64,000 nt of DNA from Legionella sainthelensi (GCF_900637685.1 NZ_LR134388.1:1871501-1935500), one strand, 5' to 3'; shown: positions 1 through 10,888, numbered from the stretch's first letter. Program-made: numbers and translations. The notes: a model not told the origin generated them from the letters alone.

Positions 1-282
1 CAGATCGCAGCAATACATCATGGACTCTATCCTGAAGTACCTAATAGATCCCGTAGTCAAGTATTTAATGATTATGTAGAGTATTTGCTGAATGAGTTTT
101 ATCAAGGAGCATCTCTTAGTTTGCTGATTAAGCCCATATTTAATCTAAGTTTTGGCTTACCTGGGGCGAGTCAATGGAAAAGAAAATTAATGGAAATTTT
201 GCAAACTAAGAATATCCACTTGTTTGAACAATTAAGCCAGTACTTGTTAGAAATTGAAAATAAACATTCAATATTCACTTAA
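1..282 (+). CDS. dusA: tRNA-dihydrouridine synthase A, C-terminal end (partial)
   Basis: The frame is open from the first base of the window, so only the last 93 residues are present. The stretch with Gly-Ala-Ser followed by a leucine-rich segment, then Gly-Leu-Pro-Gly-Ala and a Trp-Lys-Arg matches the C-terminal tail of DusA, where E. coli has a GAHLGHMTRHML...LPGARAWRR-type sequence. DusA reduces specific uridines in the tRNA D-loop with an FMN cofactor; the catalytic TIM barrel lies outside the window. The gene ends 85 bp before secA on the same strand. The call rests on the tail only. Confidence 0.75.
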   Translation, partial: QIAAIHHGLYPEVPNRSRSQVFNDYVEYLLNEFYQGASLSLLIKPIFNLSFGLPGASQWKRKLMEILQTKNIHLFEQLSQYLLEIENKHSIFT

Positions 283-367
283 ATTAAAGGTATTCATAGT
301 ATTTTTTTCGAATTTTTAGTACATTAACAAATTTGTTATTTGAAATCTCCAGAGGATTATTTAGGCC

Positions 368-3058
368 ATGCTGAATGCGTTGATTAAGAAAATGTTTGGA
401 AGCCGAAATGAGCGTACATTACGGCGTATGGAAAAGGCAGTAATGGCAATTAATGCGTTTGAAGCGCAAATGCAAACCTTAACCGATGCTGAGCTAGCTG
501 CAAAAACCCAGCATTTTAAAGCACGTTTTGCTGAGGGAGAAACCCTTGATGAATTGTTGGCGGAAGCTTTTGCTACTGTGAGAGAGGTCTCAGTACGAAC
601 TTTGGGATTGCGTCATTTTGATGTGCAGTTAATTGGTGGCATGGTGTTGCATGAAGGTAATGTTGCTGAAATGCGGACTGGGGAAGGTAAAACATTGGTT
701 GCTACACTTCCTGCATATTTAAACGCGATTTCTGAAAAAGGTGTTCATATAGTCACGGTTAATGATTATCTTGCCAAACGCGACAGCCAATGGATGAAAC
801 CTATATTTGAGTTTTTAGGTTTATCTGTAGGAGTTATTTATCCTGACATGTCTCATGCTGCAAAACAAGAAGCTTATCGATGCGATATTGTTTATGGAAC
901 CAATAATGAATATGGTTTTGATTATTTGCGTGACAACATGGCATTTAGTCTTGAAGATAAAGTACAAAGAGAGCTTAATTTTGCGATAATAGACGAGGTA
1001 GACTCAATTCTTATTGATGAGGCGCGTACCCCTTTGATAATCTCTGGTGCTGCTGAAGACAGTTCAGAACTCTATATTAAAATTAATACCTTAATTCCTC
1101 ATTTAAAAAAACAGGAAGAGGGTGGGGAGGGCGACTATACGGTTGATGAAAAACAAAAACAAGCTCATCTTACCGATGCAGGCCATCAACACATAGAAGA
1201 GTTACTTGTTAAAGCAAAATTGCTCGATCATGGTGAGAGCTTATATCATGCGAGCAATATTATGCTAATGCATCATGTTAATGCGGCATTAAAAGCTCAT
1301 GCTATGTTTCATCGTGACATCGACTATATTGTGAAAGATAACCAGGTCATCATTGTGGATGAACACACGGGTCGCACTATGCCAGGTCGAAGATGGTCTG
1401 AAGGATTACACCAGGCTGTTGAAGCAAAAGAAAATGTTTCTATTCAAAATGAAAACCAAACTCTTGCTTCTATTACATTCCAGAATTTTTTCAGAATGTA
1501 CAATAAATTATCGGGAATGACTGGGACAGCGGATACGGAAGCTTTTGAACTGCAGCAGATTTATAATCTTGATGTAGTGGTTATCCCAACAAATAAGCCA
1601 ATGGTACGAAAAGATGAACCTGACTTAGTTTATTTAACCCAAAAAGATAAGTTTCAAGCGGTTATTACTGATATCCGCGATTGTGCTGCCCGTAAGCAAC
1701 CTGTTTTAGTGGGTACTGTGTCTATCGAGGCCTCTGAGTTTTTGAGCCAACTATTAAAAAAGCAAAATATCAAGCATCAAGTTTTAAATGCCAAGTTTCA
1801 TGAAAAAGAAGCACAAATTATTGCTGAAGCAGGCCGACCAGGAACTGTGACTATTGCAACAAATATGGCTGGCCGGGGAACAGATATTGTTTTAGGTGGA
1901 AGTTTAGCTGCAGATTTAGCACAATTACCAGAGTCTGCTACCGAAGAAGAAAAAGAAGCGGTGAAGAAATTATGGAAGCAACGTCATGATGAGGTTATTG
2001 CGGCAGGTGGATTAAGGATCATTGGATCTGAACGTCATGAGTCACGACGAATTGATAACCAGCTGAGAGGTCGCTCGGGTCGTCAAGGTGATGTCGGAAG
2101 CAGCCGTTTTTACTTATCACTTGAAGATAATTTAATGCGAATATTTGCTTCTGAACGTGTTGCTTCAATGATGCGGCGATTAGGAATGCAGCCTGGAGAG
2201 CCCATCGAGCATAATTTAGTAACAAAAGCAATTGAGAATGCACAGCGTAAACTGGAAGGGCATCATTTTGATGTAAGAAAACAGCTTTTAGATTATGACA
2301 ATGTGGCTAATGATCAACGACAAGTCATTTATACCCAGCGTGCTTCAATCATGGAAATGACAGATACAGAAGAGACGGTAAATATGATGAGGGAAGAAGT
2401 AATCTCCAATCTCGTTGACACATATATCCCTCCACAAAGTTTAGAAGATCAATGGGAGCCTAAGTCTTTAAGTGATGTTTTAGCAGATGAATTTAAACTT
2501 AAAATTCCTGTATTGGAATGGATTGAGGAAGATCATCATATCCAACCGGAGCAAATCAAAGAAAAAATTCTTGATTTAGCAGCAAAACATTATAACGAAA
2601 AAGTAAGCCAGGCTGGAAGAGAGACAATATCGCAGTTTGAAAAGTCTGTTATTTTGCAAACTCTGGACAATCAATGGCGTGAACACCTTGCTGCAATGGA
2701 TCAATTACGTCAAGGTATCCACTTGCGTGGTTATGCGCAAAAAGATCCAAAACAAGAGTATAAAAAAGAGGCATTCACTTTATTTTCTACAATGCTTGAT
2801 AATTTGAAGTATGATGTAATTCGACTCATTTCCTCTGTGGAGGTTCAGACTGCTGCAGATGTCAATGCTGTTGAAGAACAACGACGTGCAGAGCAAGTGA
2901 GTAAAATGAGTTTACAGCACAGTGACTTTAGTGATGCTGATGAAGAAAATGATAAAGCTCAAACCTATAAGCGTCAGGAGAAAAAAATTGGGCGAAATGA
3001 TCCCTGTCCTTGTGGATCGGGTAAGAAGTTTAAAGCGTGCCATGGAAGTTTAGTGTGA
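368..3058 (+). CDS. secA: Preprotein translocase ATPase SecA
   Basis: SecA is the cytoplasmic motor that drives unfolded preproteins through SecYEG. The 896 residues compare with 901 in E. coli. The Walker A motif GEGKT is at residues 105-109 and the DEVD Walker B box at 209-212. The C-terminal zinc-binding tail is intact: Cys880, Cys882, Cys891 and His892 in [14 protein letters not shown], the site that binds SecB and phospholipid. The ATG is preceded by an AGAGGA-like ribosome binding site. The stop codon overlaps the mutT start, the same secA-mutT order as in E. coli. Confidence 0.98.
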   Translation: MLNALIKKMFGSRNERTLRRMEKAVMAINAFEAQMQTLTDAELAAKTQHFKARFAEGETLDELLAEAFATVREVSVRTLGLRHFDVQLIGGMVLHEGNVAEMRTGEGKTLVATLPAYLNAISEKGVHIVTVNDYLAKRDSQWMKPIFEFLGLSVGVIYPDMSHAAKQEAYRCDIVYGTNNEYGFDYLRDNMAFSLEDKVQRELNFAIIDEVDSILIDEARTPLIISGAAEDSSELYIKINTLIPHLKKQEEGGEGDYTVDEKQKQAHLTDAGHQHIEELLVKAKLLDHGESLYHASNIMLMHHVNAALKAHAMFHRDIDYIVKDNQVIIVDEHTGRTMPGRRWSEGLHQAVEAKENVSIQNENQTLASITFQNFFRMYNKLSGMTGTADTEAFELQQIYNLDVVVIPTNKPMVRKDEPDLVYLTQKDKFQAVITDIRDCAARKQPVLVGTVSIEASEFLSQLLKKQNIKHQVLNAKFHEKEAQIIAEAGRPGTVTIATNMAGRGTDIVLGGSLAADLAQLPESATEEEKEAVKKLWKQRHDEVIAAGGLRIIGSERHESRRIDNQLRGRSGRQGDVGSSRFYLSLEDNLMRIFASERVASMMRRLGMQPGEPIEHNLVTKAIENAQRKLEGHHFDVRKQLLDYDNVANDQRQVIYTQRASIMEMTDTEETVNMMREEVISNLVDTYIPPQSLEDQWEPKSLSDVLADEFKLKIPVLEWIEEDHHIQPEQIKEKILDLAAKHYNEKVSQAGRETISQFEKSVILQTLDNQWREHLAAMDQLRQGIHLRGYAQKDPKQEYKKEAFTLFSTMLDNLKYDVIRLISSVEVQTAADVNAVEEQRRAEQVSKMSLQHSDFSDADEENDKAQTYKRQEKKIGRNDPCPCGSGKKFKACHGSLV

Positions 3059-3450
3059 AAATAACGGTTGCAGTAGCAGTTATTATTGATAAACAACAAC
3101 GCTTCTTGATAACCCAGCGTCCTATTCATGCTTCTCATGGAGGATGTTGGGAGTTTCCAGGTGGTAAACTAGAAGAAAATGAGACTTCTGAACTTGCACT
3201 GATTAGAGAAATCAAAGAGGAAATTGATCTGGATGTGCACCAATATCAGCTATTAGGTGAAGTAAAGCATCAGTATCCAGATAAGACGGTAACATTGATC
3301 GTTTTTCTGGTAACCCATTTTTCTGGTGAACCTTCATGTAGGGAAAATCAGTTAGGGATGAAATGGGTTAACCTTCAGGAGTTGAATTCTCAAAATTTTC
3401 CTGCAGCCAATCAAGAGATAATCACGATGATACACCACCATTTCTCATAA
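3055..3450 (+). CDS. mutT: Nudix hydrolase MutT (8-oxo-dGTP diphosphatase)
   Basis: MutT hydrolyses 8-oxo-dGTP and so removes oxidised guanine from the nucleotide pool. From the GTG at 3055 the protein is 131 residues. The Nudix box runs from Gly37 to about residue 59: Gly37, five residues, Glu43, seven residues, then Arg51-Glu52-Ile53-Lys54-Glu55-Glu56; the usual later glycine is Asp58. I chose GTG 3055 because it gives the normal MutT N-terminus (Lys-Ile-Thr-Val-Ala-Val) and overlaps the secA stop as GTGA, suggesting translational coupling. A GTG at 3037 would add six residues inside secA. Confidence 0.9.
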   Translation: MKITVAVAVIIDKQQRFLITQRPIHASHGGCWEFPGGKLEENETSELALIREIKEEIDLDVHQYQLLGEVKHQYPDKTVTLIVFLVTHFSGEPSCRENQLGMKWVNLQELNSQNFPAANQEIITMIHHHFS

Positions 3451-3689
3451 AGACTTTTCGAGAGAAAATGTCGTTGATGAGTAATTCTAAATTAATCCTG
3501 TAAGTCAATTTGAAATCGAAGTACTCTAAATTTTCAAGGTGTTAAATGAAAATTTTTACGGTGAGCCTAACACCAGCGTCTTGAAATCAATGAATTATTT
3601 ATAAATCTTATATCACAAATGAAATTATCAAATTGGATTTAAAATGTCTTTTTTGGTTAAAATAAATTCTATGTGATAGGAGAAAAAAT

Positions 3690-4757
3690 ATGAAAAAACC
3701 CAGCAAAATTGTTGTGTTCGATGTTGATGGACCTATAAATGCAGCAGGCGGTACACAGAATATTTTTCCTGGACATAACCGAAGTCCAGAATTAGATTTG
3801 GGAGATGATCCAAAAGATTTTTGTGTACCCAATAAGAATTTTTTAAAATTAACATTGGAGATTTTATATCAAAACAATATTCTGCCAGTTATTGGTTCAC
3901 AGCGTATTCAAATGGCAGACAATCATCCGTTTTATGGAAACTATGTATCTACCATGTATCAGGCTCTTAATCATTTTCTTGGATCGAAAAGGCCTTATCT
4001 TGAGGAAGATATTGCCCGAGAAATAGGCAAACAACTTCGGGGGCACAACACCGAACAATCTAAAAATGCGATATTAGAGCTATATGGAAAAAAATTCAAC
4101 ATAGCACCCGATAGTATTATTTTGATTGATGATGATGCAGGATATAAGGAGCCTGCTGAGGCTGAGCACTATCAATTCGTTCATGCGCCAAGAAGAGCAA
4201 AAACTAATTCGGCCGAAGACAATGCATACCTTTATGAAACGCTCTTTCGTACCCTACCTGCTGAAATAATTTTAAATAGTTTAAAAACGTCTAATGAATG
4301 TCAAGAAGTAAAAGACGAATTTCAAAAGCAATTATTCGAGGTACTTAACCTTAAAATGCGTCAAATTCCCTTTTTATCTCAAGAAATAATCGCAAAAGAG
4401 GTTTTAAAGGACATCCAAAAAGACATTATGCATACCCAATGGAAAAATAATTTTTTCAGTGCAGTAAAAATTTCAAGCAGTAGTGGAATTCATAATACGA
4501 TACCTAAAGAAATGATTAAAATTCTAAAGGAAATTAAAAATGCTCAAGATTTTAAGCAAACATGGGATACCACATTAACTAATGTACAGAATATAATTAA
4601 TGAGTCAGTTCATAAAAAAGAGTATTTATGCATGAGCCGAACAGGTGAAACACCAAAAGAGTTTTATCAAAATACTAGAGCAATGATTCAAAATTTGCGC
4701 GACAGCGAGTCTAGACCAGAGGTTGTTGAAGATGACTCTTTAAAAGTTACTCCATGA
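3690..4757 (+). CDS. HAD-like phosphatase-fold protein, possible Dot/Icm effector
   Basis: A 355-residue protein with a strong AGGAG ribosome binding site. The N-terminus carries a haloacid-dehalogenase motif I (Asp11-Val-Asp13-Gly14), where the first Asp would be the nucleophile. An acidic Asp147-Asp148-Asp149 followed by Ala-Gly-Tyr fits motif IV. Ser70 is a candidate motif II residue. The C-terminal half, from about residue 190, is Lys/Glu-rich and has no family I recognise; the last residues contain an acidic patch (Val-Glu-Asp-Asp-Ser). It has no signal peptide or membrane segment. It lies alone between mutT and the convergent coaE. HAD fold is fairly secure; substrate and effector status are inference. 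Confidence 0.6.
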   Translation: MKKPSKIVVFDVDGPINAAGGTQNIFPGHNRSPELDLGDDPKDFCVPNKNFLKLTLEILYQNNILPVIGSQRIQMADNHPFYGNYVSTMYQALNHFLGSKRPYLEEDIAREIGKQLRGHNTEQSKNAILELYGKKFNIAPDSIILIDDDAGYKEPAEAEHYQFVHAPRRAKTNSAEDNAYLYETLFRTLPAEIILNSLKTSNECQEVKDEFQKQLFEVLNLKMRQIPFLSQEIIAKEVLKDIQKDIMHTQWKNNFFSAVKISSSSGIHNTIPKEMIKILKEIKNAQDFKQTWDTTLTNVQNIINESVHKKEYLCMSRTGETPKEFYQNTRAMIQNLRDSESRPEVVEDDSLKVTP

Positions 4758-4758
4758 T

Positions 4759-5361
4759 TCAGATAACTTTTGACAATTGAAGATACTGACGATGTAAATT
4801 ATTTATCGTTGTTGTCAGATCTTCAATTTCCAAATCATTAACTACTACATCATCAGCATTTTTTAGACGTAGGCTCATATTAGGCTGGGCTGATAAAATA
4901 GCCTGAGCTTGCTCCTTACTGCATTTATCTCGTTGCATTACCCGTGATAGTTGAGTTTCTGTTGGGGTGGTGATGAGTAATACTCTATCGATGTAGGGGT
5001 AATTATGCTTTGTAATAAGCAAAGGTATTTCCACAATACAATACGGTGTTGTACACGCATCGACTTTTTCTTTAATTTCTTGACGAATAAGTGGATGTAA
5101 AAGTTGTTCGAGCCACTCACGTTCTTTTGGATTTGAAAAAATAATTTCTCTTAATTGGCTGCGGTTTAGCTCTTTATCTGGGTTTAGAATTTTAGTTCCA
5201 AAATGTGCGACAATTTTTTTGTAGATGTGTTTCTCTTTTTGGGTCAGTTCTCGCGATATTTTGTCCGCGGAGATCACTTCTATACCCAATTGAGAGAAAA
5301 GGGTTGCAACAGTGGTTTTACCACTTGCTATATCACCTGTTAATCCAATGCAATAAACCAT
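4759..5361 (-). CDS. coaE: Dephospho-CoA kinase
   Basis: CoaE phosphorylates the ribose 3'-OH of dephospho-CoA, the last step of coenzyme A synthesis. The 200 residues compare with 206 in E. coli. The P-loop GDIASGKTT is at residues 9-17, followed by the family's Asp-Lys substrate-binding segment (Ile-Ser-Ala-Asp-Lys-Ile) and an internal Glu-Ile-Pro-Leu-Leu segment typical of CoaE. The gene is last in a minus-strand run starting at bioA: its ATG lies 3 bp after the stop of the upstream Cys-repeat gene. Its end abuts the convergent HAD gene by 1 bp. Confidence 0.95.
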   Translation of the reverse strand: MVYCIGLTGDIASGKTTVATLFSQLGIEVISADKISRELTQKEKHIYKKIVAHFGTKILNPDKELNRSQLREIIFSNPKEREWLEQLLHPLIRQEIKEKVDACTTPYCIVEIPLLITKHNYPYIDRVLLITTPTETQLSRVMQRDKCSKEQAQAILSAQPNMSLRLKNADDVVVNDLEIEDLTTTINNLHRQYLQLSKVI

Positions 5362-5364
5362 TTA

Positions 5365-5802
5365 TCAAAGTCCCTGCTTATTCAAACAGGTTACTAAATT
5401 AATATAACATGTATCTGGTACAGGACTTTTTTGTTTGCAATAGGCTTGAGCTGCTAAAGCGGCATCTTCACGATGTGGATATCGGTTGCTTGTCCAAACA
5501 AATGCTTCTCTATCAAATGCAGTGCATTCCCACTTTGGCATGACATTAACTCCTGCGATGAAATTTTCGCAGTTAGCTTTGCTTGTTCGACAAGTAGCAG
5601 GCATTTTGCTATTTTTTTTGCATTTAGCGTAAGAAAAATTCAGGGCAATTTTCTGATAAATATTTTTGGATGTCCAAAAGGTATTTGTCGCATCATCGGT
5701 TTTGCATTCCCAATAATTCCCGCTTAGATCGACGGGGGCTGCAAAGCATGAAATCGATGTGCCACATAGCATTAGAAAACAGCAAGTTATATACCGATTC
5801 AT
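5365..5802 (-). CDS. Secreted tandem-repeat cysteine-rich protein
   Basis: I do not recognise a named family. The 145-residue protein starts with a signal peptide ending near Cys-Phe-Ala-Ala (residues 19-22). The rest is two copies of one roughly 48-residue unit: residues 31-78 and 91-139. Each begins Trp-Glu-Cys, has a Phe/Val-Trp-Thr-Ser segment and four cysteines with nearly identical spacing: C33, C61, C71, C78 and C93, C122, C132, C139. That pattern implies two disulfide-bonded domains in the periplasm or outside the cell. The start codon overlaps the stop of the EAL gene (ATGA), so the two are translationally coupled. Confidence 0.7.
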   Translation of the reverse strand: MNRYITCCFLMLCGTSISCFAAPVDLSGNYWECKTDDATNTFWTSKNIYQKIALNFSYAKCKKNSKMPATCRTSKANCENFIAGVNVMPKWECTAFDREAFVWTSNRYPHREDAALAAQAYCKQKSPVPDTCYINLVTCLNKQGL

Positions 5803-7390
5803 TTTTTTTCTCCTTTTAATAAGTTAGTCAATTGGTCAATTGAAAGTGCTTTCGAAAAATGCCATCCTTGTAAAAAATGCACATCATTTTCCAATAAATA
5901 ATTAACTTGCTCCTTAGTTTCTACACCCTCTGCAATAATAGTTAAATTTATTTTTTTTGCTAAGTTAATAATGGCATCATTCAAAGTTTCTGTAATCGCC
6001 TTTGTTCCTATAGCCTGAATAAATATTTTATCAATTTTTATAAAATTGAAAGGATAATATTGTAAATAGCTAATGCTTGAGTGACCTGTCCCATAATCAT
6101 CTATAGCTAAAGAATAGCCTGCTTCCCGAAGCTCTAACATTTTTTTAATAAAAGACTTATCATTTACATCAAGCAAATAGCGCTCAGTAATTTCTAATAA
6201 TATTTGGTTAGGTGAAATAGAATATTGATCAACTAATTTATAAAATTGATCAAAAAAAGCGGATCAGTGAAATGATAAGCACATAGATTAAATGCTAAAT
6301 GAAATGAAGAGAAATCATAGAGAATCTCTTTAGTTTCTTTAAATACGGTTTCAACAATTTGTAATGTTATAGGAACAATTAAGCCTGTATTTTCGGCTTC
6401 TTGAATAAAAAGATCGGGCATTATGATTGTATCGTGATAATATTTCCATCTTAAAAGAACTTCTGCTCCAGAATAGACATTTTTTTTTCCATCAAATAAA
6501 GGCTGATAAACAGGATAAAATTGCTCTTTTTTAATCGCTTTCTTAATGGCTCCATGCAAAGAATAATATTTGTTGAAAGTTTTTTTGCTTACAAAATATA
6601 GCAAAATTGAAAGCACTAAGATATCAAGAGCAAGTAAAATCTCTTTGTACCAAAAACTACGAATTATATTTTGCCTATTTTCAACGACAGTGATCACAAT
6701 ACCACTAATGCTATTTAGTCGTTTAGAAACAACTAGTTGTGGAAATAAAAGAGATTTGATTTGAAGAAGTATATTGTCGAGCCAGGGGAACTTTTCTTTT
6801 TGCTCCATTGTTATAATAGCTTTTTTTCGATTTTCATCATGTAAAACTATAGAGTAGTTACTGTATTCCGGAGAGCTTAATATATTTTCAAGTATGGACG
6901 TCATGATAATGACTTCAGCTTGAAAATGATCAATTTTTCTTTGTATCACATAAATGGGATGGACAAACCACGCTGAAGTGATTGGACCAACAAAGACATG
7001 GTTTGGATCAATATTTAATAGAAAACTTTTATTGTGCGGCAATGTAGAATATACAATTTGATTAATTGGATCCCAAATAGCTATCCCGGAAACTCGGGGA
7101 TGGTTTATATTGATATGCTGTAGGGAAGAGATAATCATCTCTTTGTTTGTGATGAGCAGTTTTTTATCTATAAGTAACTTATTTATATCCCTAAATATGC
7201 TATTAATAAAATTATCTATATCATTCGTAAGCTTATTCGCTACCTTGGAGGCTAAAATCGATGATTGGATGTCGTTATTATACCAATTAATATAAGAAAG
7301 AATAAAAAAAGAAAAAATTGCCAACAGTATCCATAGCAATTTAAATTGTCTATAGATTAAAAATAATAAATTTTTGAGTGATTCTCGCAT
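5799..7390 (-). pseudogene. Membrane EAL-domain cyclic-di-GMP phosphodiesterase, frame broken by one base
   Basis: The N-terminal part has two membrane segments (about residues 10-30 and 250-270) around a periplasmic sensor domain. The EAL domain follows: a Tyr-Gln-Pro start, Glu-Val-Leu-Leu-Arg-Trp in place of EALxRW, then, in the second frame, Glu-Ile-Thr-Glu, Ile-Asp-Asp-Tyr-Gly-Thr-Gly, Lys-Ile-Asp and Glu-Gly-Val-Glu-Thr. This is a potentially active cyclic-di-GMP hydrolase. The frame breaks in a 7-A run (plus strand 6252-6258); one more base would join the parts. The start at 7390 lies 2 bp after the bioA stop. A sequencing error is as likely as real loss. Confidence 0.8.
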
Positions 7391-7392
7391 GT

Positions 7393-8715
7393 TTAAGGTA
7401 TCGCATATGCTCCCTTTATAGATTTTAGTGTGATTTCGGCTAATTTCCCAATTATTTCGTGACTTGTATTTAATGGGGGAAGCCAATAAAGGGTATTTCC
7501 TATCGGTCGTATCAAAGCGCCATGGCTTAATGCTTGCTGATAAACTCTATTCCCGACTCTGTGGTGCGTCGAATCTTCAAGATCTGCTGCGACTACAGCA
7601 CCTATTCCACGAATATTTGTTAATTTACCACAAAGCTGAGCAACTTCAGTTAGGGCTGTCAGCATATATTCGCTTATATTTTGCACATGCGTGATTAATT
7701 TTTCCTCACGTATGGTTCTAATTGTTGCCAAAGCAGCACTTACAGCAAGTGAATTACCACTATAGGTATGAGAATGTAAAAATGATTTACCACTTGAATA
7801 ATCTGCATAAAAGAGCTCAAAAATAGAATGGTCGATCATAACGCAGCTTAGAGGTATTGAGCCCGAAGTTAATCCTTTAGATAAGCAAATAATATCTGCT
7901 TGAATTTCAGCATGATTGGTCGCAAGCCATTCACCAGTCCGGCCTATTCCTGTCATTATTTCGTCAGTAATAAGATAAATGTTCCTCTTTTTAGCCCATA
8001 GCGCTATTTTTTTTAGGAAATCTTGGCTATAGCATAACATCCCACCTGCGCCTTGGATTATTGGTTCAACAATTAGTGCACAGACATTATCTTCTATTGA
8101 TTCCAATTGCTTTTCTATAGAGGGCCAATACGTTTCACAATTCGCCCATAATGGATCTGTTTTCCCTGTAACATAGGGAATATTGTCAAGAAAATGGCAT
8201 TTTAAATTAAATGAGGTGTAAGGTGCTTTATAGATTCCTAGGTCACTAATGCTCATAGTTCCTAGTGTTTCTCCATGATATCCATTTTTTAATGCGATAA
8301 ATTGATTTTTGTTGGCAAAACCTTTGATTTGATTTGCATGAATAGCTAATTTCATAGCGATCTCAACAGCACTAGCCCCATCACTCGCAAAGAAAACATG
8401 TTGCTTTTGAGTAATATTGGCTAATTCTTCTGCTAGTTCAACCAATAAAGGATGTGTGGTATTTGCAGCAATAACATGTTCAAACCGATGAAGTTGATCA
8501 GTTATTGACGCAATTACATTGGGATGAGCATGCCCTAAAGATTTACACCACCAGCTTGAAATTGCATCGATTAATGGCCCCTTATCGGTATATAGGTAAC
8601 ATCCTTGAGCTTTTTCAACAATCAGGGGAGGACAAATTTCAAAATCTTTCATTTGCGCACAAGGATGCCAAACATGTTTTAAGTCGCGATTAATTAATTG
8701 CTGAGTGTTGACCAT
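7393..8715 (-). CDS. bioA: Adenosylmethionine-8-amino-7-oxononanoate aminotransferase
   Basis: BioA is a PLP enzyme that uses S-adenosylmethionine as amino donor to convert KAPA to DAPA in biotin synthesis. The 440 residues show the family N-terminus (His-Val-Trp-His-Pro-Cys), the Ser-Trp-Trp-Cys motif at 54-57, the PLP-binding Asp251-Glu-Ile-Met-Thr-Gly and the Schiff-base lysine Lys280 in Leu-Ser-Lys-Gly-Leu-Thr. It is divergent from bioB across 85 bp and heads the minus-strand run to the phosphodiesterase, the Cys-repeat protein and coaE. Confidence 0.96.
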   Translation of the reverse strand: MVNTQQLINRDLKHVWHPCAQMKDFEICPPLIVEKAQGCYLYTDKGPLIDAISSWWCKSLGHAHPNVIASITDQLHRFEHVIAANTTHPLLVELAEELANITQKQHVFFASDGASAVEIAMKLAIHANQIKGFANKNQFIALKNGYHGETLGTMSISDLGIYKAPYTSFNLKCHFLDNIPYVTGKTDPLWANCETYWPSIEKQLESIEDNVCALIVEPIIQGAGGMLCYSQDFLKKIALWAKKRNIYLITDEIMTGIGRTGEWLATNHAEIQADIICLSKGLTSGSIPLSCVMIDHSIFELFYADYSSGKSFLHSHTYSGNSLAVSAALATIRTIREEKLITHVQNISEYMLTALTEVAQLCGKLTNIRGIGAVVAADLEDSTHHRVGNRVYQQALSHGALIRPIGNTLYWLPPLNTSHEIIGKLAEITLKSIKGAYAIP

Positions 8716-8736
8716 TTACAAAATTTTGGTTGACAA
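8705..8736. promoter_or_regulatory. Candidate BirA (biotin repressor) operator
   Basis: Two half-sites flank a 14-bp spacer between bioA and bioB. The right half, GGTTGACAA (8728-8736), matches the proteobacterial BirA half-site GGTTTACAA at 8 of 9 positions. The left half, GTGTTGACC (8705-8713), matches TTGTAAACC at 6 of 9 and sits at the bioA start codon. The right half overlaps the -35 box of the bioB promoter, so binding would block it. The left half is weak and the BirA of this organism is not in the window. Confidence 0.45.
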
Positions 8737-8757
8737 GCGTGATGCGAACTTTATCAT
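8730..8757 (+). promoter_or_regulatory. Candidate sigma-70 promoter of bioBFHD
   Basis: A consensus -35 box TTGACA (8730-8735) is followed after 16 bp by TATCAT (8752-8757), giving a start near 8764 and a leader of about 37 nt before the GTG of bioB. The -35 lies inside the candidate BirA half-site. Confidence 0.55.
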
Positions 8758-8800
8758 GTTCACTTCATAAATAAAATAAGAATATCAGAGGGGTATAATT

Positions 8801-9748
8801 GTGACTCAAATTAAGAAGCACTGGTCAATATCTGAAATTACGGCGATTTATGAGCAACCATTTAATGATTTGTTGTATCATGCTCACATGCTGCATAGAG
8901 AGCATCATAAGCCTAATTCATTACAATTTGCTACTTTATTGAGTATTAAAACTGGTGCTTGTCCTGAGGATTGTGGTTATTGTTCCCAAAGCGGACATCA
9001 TAAAACCCATGTTGAAAAAGAAAAACTCATGTCAGTTGCTGAAGTACTAAAACGTGCACAAGAGGCTAAAGACGGTGGAGCTAAACGTTTTTGTATGGGG
9101 GCTGCCTGGCGTTGCCCTCCTGATAAGGCTATGAATGAGTTGCAGGAAATGATCAAGGGCGTAAAAAGCTTAGGCTTAGAAACTTGCATGACTTTAGGTA
9201 TGTTAACCCCAGAGCAAGCATCTAGCTTAAAAGAGGCAGGTTTAGATTTTTATAACCATAATATTGATACTTCACCGTCGTATTATGAGAAAGTAGTGAC
9301 TACACGTAAGTTTAGTGATCGCTTGGAAACGTTAAATCATGTTCGAACAGCAGGAATTGGTGTTTGTTGCGGAGGAATTTTGGGTTTAGGTGAAACACGA
9401 GAAGACCGTATAGAATTTCTATTAACTCTTGCTAATATGGAAACACCACCAGAAAGTGTGCCAATAAATCGTCTAATTCCTGTAGAAGGAACACCTTTAG
9501 CTCACTCAAAGCAGGTTGAGGGTATTGAGTTGGTTCGAACAATTGCTACTGCACGAATAATAATGCCCAACAGTGTTATTCGATTGACGGCTGGAAGAAC
9601 TGAAATGAATGATGAATTGCAGGCACTTTGTTATTTTGCTGGTGCAAATTCAGTTTTTATCGGTGATAAGTTGTTAACAGAAGATAATCCTCAGCGGGCT
9701 AAAGATAAGGTTCTTTTTAGTAAACTGGGTCTTTCTGAGATGGTATAA
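8801..9748 (+). CDS. bioB: Biotin synthase
   Basis: BioB is a radical-SAM enzyme that inserts sulfur into dethiobiotin. The radical-SAM cluster motif CxxxCxxC is at Cys54, Cys58 and Cys61 (Ala-Cys-Pro-Glu-Asp-Cys-Gly-Tyr-Cys). The 315 residues are a little shorter than E. coli's 346 but complete. Translation starts at GTG 8801, with GAGGGG about 10 bp upstream. It is the first gene of bioB-bioF-bioH-bioD; the bioF ATG follows its stop with no gap. Confidence 0.97.
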   Translation: MTQIKKHWSISEITAIYEQPFNDLLYHAHMLHREHHKPNSLQFATLLSIKTGACPEDCGYCSQSGHHKTHVEKEKLMSVAEVLKRAQEAKDGGAKRFCMGAAWRCPPDKAMNELQEMIKGVKSLGLETCMTLGMLTPEQASSLKEAGLDFYNHNIDTSPSYYEKVVTTRKFSDRLETLNHVRTAGIGVCCGGILGLGETREDRIEFLLTLANMETPPESVPINRLIPVEGTPLAHSKQVEGIELVRTIATARIIMPNSVIRLTAGRTEMNDELQALCYFAGANSVFIGDKLLTEDNPQRAKDKVLFSKLGLSEMV

Positions 9749-10888
9749 ATGCTTGTAAGCAATAAAATTAGAGATTATACAAATCAGTTAGCTGCTAAAG
9801 GGTTATTAAGAACACGAGTGATCTCCAAGAACTCCCCATTAATACATTTTGACAGCAATGATTATTTATCATTAACAAATGACAAACGAATTTCTGAAGC
9901 ATACCAACTTGGATATGCCCTGTATCCAAGCGGTAGTGGTGGTTCCATGTTACTTAGTGGCTACCATAGCACTCATCGCGCGGTTGAAGAAGCGTTTGCT
10001 AATCTTTTAGCAGTAGATGATTGTCTCTTATTTTCTTCGGGGTATGCTGCAAATCTTGCTGTTACCGCTTTATTGGGCCAGCTAAAAGTACATTGTTTTA
10101 TTGATAAAGAAATCCATGCTTCAATTTATGATGGATTAACTTTGGCACAAGTAAACTATGTACGTTATTTTCATAATAATATAGATGATTTAAGGCGTAA
10201 ATGTACGAGCGATTTTGCTGGCAGTATTGTAATCACCGAAGGAATTTTTAGCATGAGTGGCCAATTAGCTCCGTTGGCCGATATTTCTTCTTTTTGTAGT
10301 GAGAGTCAAAGTATGCTCATAGTTGATGAAGCCCATTCCTTTGGCATTTTAGGTCATCAGGGCAAAGGTGCTGTTGTTTCTCATGGGTTAACTCAAAAAG
10401 AAGTTCCATTGAGAATAATTCCTTTAGGAAAAGCCTTTGCTGCCCAAGGAGCTATTGTTGCTGGAAAAGCAGATTGGATTTATGCTTTATTACAAGCGGG
10501 ACGTTCGATTATTTATTCAACTGCCGTTAGTCCTGCTTTAAGCTATGGTCTACTCAAATCCTTAGAAATTATGGTTCTTGCTGAAGATAGAAGAATAAAA
10601 TTAAAGCAATTAATTGCTTTATTTCGAAGTCTTATTAAACAGTCACCACTTAATTGGGCAGACTCAACCAGCCCGATTCAAAGACTGCAATTAGGATGCC
10701 CACATTTAGCATTGTATTATGCAAATGAACTTAAAAAACAAGGTATTAGTTGTTGTGCGATAAGGAAACCCACTGTTAGCACTAAAGAATCTGGATTGCG
10801 AGTTATTTTAAATTACAATCATACAGCAGAACAGATTTATGACTTTTTTGATAAGCTAAGTAGAATTTATGAATATAAACATCCATAA
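9749..10888 (+). CDS. bioF: 8-amino-7-oxononanoate synthase
   Basis: BioF condenses pimeloyl-ACP with alanine to make KAPA, using PLP. The 379 residues contain His-Ala-Ser (123-125), the PLP-contacting Asp193-Glu-Ala-His-Ser and the PLP lysine Lys228 in Pro-Leu-Gly-Lys-Ala-Phe. Its ATG directly follows the bioB stop, and its last 20 bp overlap bioH, so the genes are translated as one operon. Confidence 0.95.
   Translation: MLVSNKIRDYTNQLAAKGLLRTRVISKNSPLIHFDSNDYLSLTNDKRISEAYQLGYALYPSGSGGSMLLSGYHSTHRAVEEAFANLLAVDDCLLFSSGYAANLAVTALLGQLKVHCFIDKEIHASIYDGLTLAQVNYVRYFHNNIDDLRRKCTSDFAGSIVITEGIFSMSGQLAPLADISSFCSESQSMLIVDEAHSFGILGHQGKGAVVSHGLTQKEVPLRIIPLGKAFAAQGAIVAGKADWIYALLQAGRSIIYSTAVSPALSYGLLKSLEIMVLAEDRRIKLKQLIALFRSLIKQSPLNWADSTSPIQRLQLGCPHLALYYANELKKQGISCCAIRKPTVSTKESGLRVILNYNHTAEQIYDFFDKLSRIYEYKHP

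Noticed and set aside
3608..3832. Minus-strand open frame of 74 codons over the start of the HAD gene
   Set aside because: It overlaps a gene with a strong ribosome binding site and clear motif, and has no support of its own.
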